Below are positions 6,102-6,705 of a DNA stretch of 6,705 nt, piece by piece. Below the pieces are notes generated by a model. It ran no database searches and had not been told where the DNA came from. It was given only the letters and a program-made list of their open reading frames with translations. This stretch comes from Verrucomicrobiota bacterium (GTDB taxonomy: Bacteria; Verrucomicrobiota; Verrucomicrobiia; Verrucomicrobiales; DEV007), in assembly GCA_020629815.1 (NCBI GenBank), contig JAHDCN010000152.1:1-6705 (forward strand), in the 5' to 3' direction. The stretch's first letter is position 1. Each line of letters opens with the position of its first letter. A program made the position numbers and the translations under genes.

Positions 6102-6147
6102 AAAAAAGGTATTTTCTCAAAACCTTAGAAAATATAAACCCTTTTTT
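6102..6147 (-). terminator. Two-part hairpin ending in a T-run, likely terminator of the surface-protein gene
   Basis: Read on the minus strand, AAAAAAGG (6147-6140) pairs perfectly with CCTTTTTT (6109-6102), and inside it TATTTTCT (6134-6127) pairs perfectly with AGAAAATA (6117-6110). A 5-nt bulge and a 9-nt loop complete the 46-nt structure. It starts 19 nt after the stop at 6167 and ends in six T, which fits an intrinsic terminator despite low GC in the stem. Six A at the other arm would give a similar T-run on the plus strand, so it may work in both directions. Confidence 0.6.
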
Positions 6148-6166
6148 GTAATTCGTCTTCAAGAAT

Positions 6167-6705
6167 CTACAATCCACCAACTCCCGGCACTGCAATACCA
6201 CTGGTAGCCCGCCAGTCTTGATTGCTTCCAGAGTTGCTTGATTCCAAGCCGACAACCTCTTCATCAGCTTCGAAAATCGCACGCTGAAACACTTTTGCGG
6301 GTGTCAGATTTTCTTTCGCTACATGTCCCATATTGATCGCAGGTGCAAAGTAGGCTTTCGCTTTGGTCTCTCCGGACCCCGAAAGGTCTGACCAGCTTGG
6401 TGGTGTCACTTCGATCACCACGTAGTGATGCTGATCTTCCAGGATTAGACCTGGCATCTGAGCCAGCCAACTACCTCCGGCATCGGCTACTACGGTACTG
6501 GTTCCACCCGGCAGACTTTGTCCGGCTGCTCCCAATACTTTGATGGTAATCACGCTGCCTGGATCGGCTACACCTGAGTAAATCGGAATTACGGTCAGTA
6601 GTGGTCCGTTGGAACTTTCTTCTTCGTCCTGGAAAGGATTGGGCTCTTCGAATCGGAAGCCCTGCAGGATGTTACTACCACCAAAGAACGCTTCCATTCG
6701 GATTT
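6167..6705 (-). CDS. C-terminal part of a surface-type protein with a bacterial Ig-like domain (N-terminus beyond window)
   Basis: The frame is open to the right edge (Ile-Arg precede the first Met at 6697), so this is probably the tail of a longer protein, with 178 residues visible. Counting from that Met, residues about 31-122 have the character of a bacterial Ig-like domain: alternating beta strands with the phrases YSGVADPGSVITI and VVADAGGSWLAQMPG, typical of repeats in large secreted adhesin-like proteins. An acidic linker (E-E-E-S-S-N) precedes it. After it come a short helical stretch (about 130-150) and a Ser/Gly-rich tail ending in Val-Gly-Gly-Leu. No LPXTG or membrane anchor is seen. 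It ends at TAG, and a hairpin follows 19 nt later. The link to the operon is uncertain because a terminator and promoter lie between. The start at 6697 is not taken as real. Confidence 0.75.
   Translation of the reverse strand, partial: IRMEAFFGGSNILQGFRFEEPNPFQDEEESSNGPLLTVIPIYSGVADPGSVITIKVLGAAGQSLPGGTSTVVADAGGSWLAQMPGLILEDQHHYVVIEVTPPSWSDLSGSGETKAKAYFAPAINMGHVAKENLTPAKVFQRAIFEADEEVVGLESSNSGSNQDWRATSGIAVPGVGGL

Larger units (their letters stand above)
5830..6166. other. AT-rich intergenic region between the surface-protein gene and the operon
   Basis: These 337 bp contain no convincing gene. From right to left on the minus strand they hold a strong two-part hairpin just after the upstream stop, a more GC-rich middle (about 5990-6060) with only a weak 5-bp pairing (AGCGG at 5992-5996 with CCGCT at 6040-6044), an imperfect stem-loop, an AT-rich perfect inverted repeat, and the promoter with its direct repeats. 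No known riboswitch could be matched by eye. Confidence 0.7.

Noticed and set aside
6100..6282. Minus-strand open frame of 60 codons
   Set aside because: It overlaps the surface-protein tail in another frame and runs through the terminator hairpin; no recognisable features.

Overview
The window carries a block of four minus-strand genes that look co-directional and operon-like, preceded by the end of a fifth minus-strand gene. All well-supported coding is on the minus strand, so the genes read from right to left. Coding DNA is close to balanced in GC and intergenic DNA is AT-rich. OmpA-like peptidoglycan-binding domains point to a diderm bacterium. The combination of a BON-repeat/OmpA protein, a very long coiled-coil/OmpA protein, a large Ig-like surface protein and start codons without Shine-Dalgarno sequences would fit the PVC group (for example marine Verrucomicrobiota), but that placement is an impression, not a result.

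Layout from right to left. Positions 6705-6167 hold the C-terminal end of a surface-type protein with a bacterial Ig-like domain, cut by the window edge. A strong two-part hairpin (6147-6102) follows its stop and probably ends its transcript. A 337-bp AT-rich gap (6166-5830) contains further stem-loops. It ends in a plausible sigma-70-type promoter flanked by two copies of an 11-bp direct repeat.

The operon then runs: (1) 5829-4000, 609 aa, a membrane-anchored protein with tandem BON-like repeats and a C-terminal OmpA-like domain; (2) 3985-3740, 81 aa, a single-pass membrane protein with a short coiled coil; (3) 3690-862, 942 aa, an N-terminal membrane helix, about 700 residues of coiled coil with five degenerate repeats, and a second OmpA-like domain; (4) 780-1, at least 260 aa, an N-terminal membrane helix followed by a very acidic, low-complexity region that reaches the window edge inside a perfect Ala-Glu hexanucleotide repeat.

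How they may work together: genes 2, 3 and 4 share a membrane-helix module (F-x3-G-L-x6-W followed by basic residues), and genes 1 and 3 share closely related OmpA-like domains that keep the Asp/Arg pair used to bind peptidoglycan. This suggests one envelope-associated assembly made of related membrane anchors and wall-binding ends. I do not recognise it as a named system. The puzzles are the coil length, far more than a periplasm needs if straight, and the charge pattern around the helices, which favours a cytoplasmic C-terminal side.
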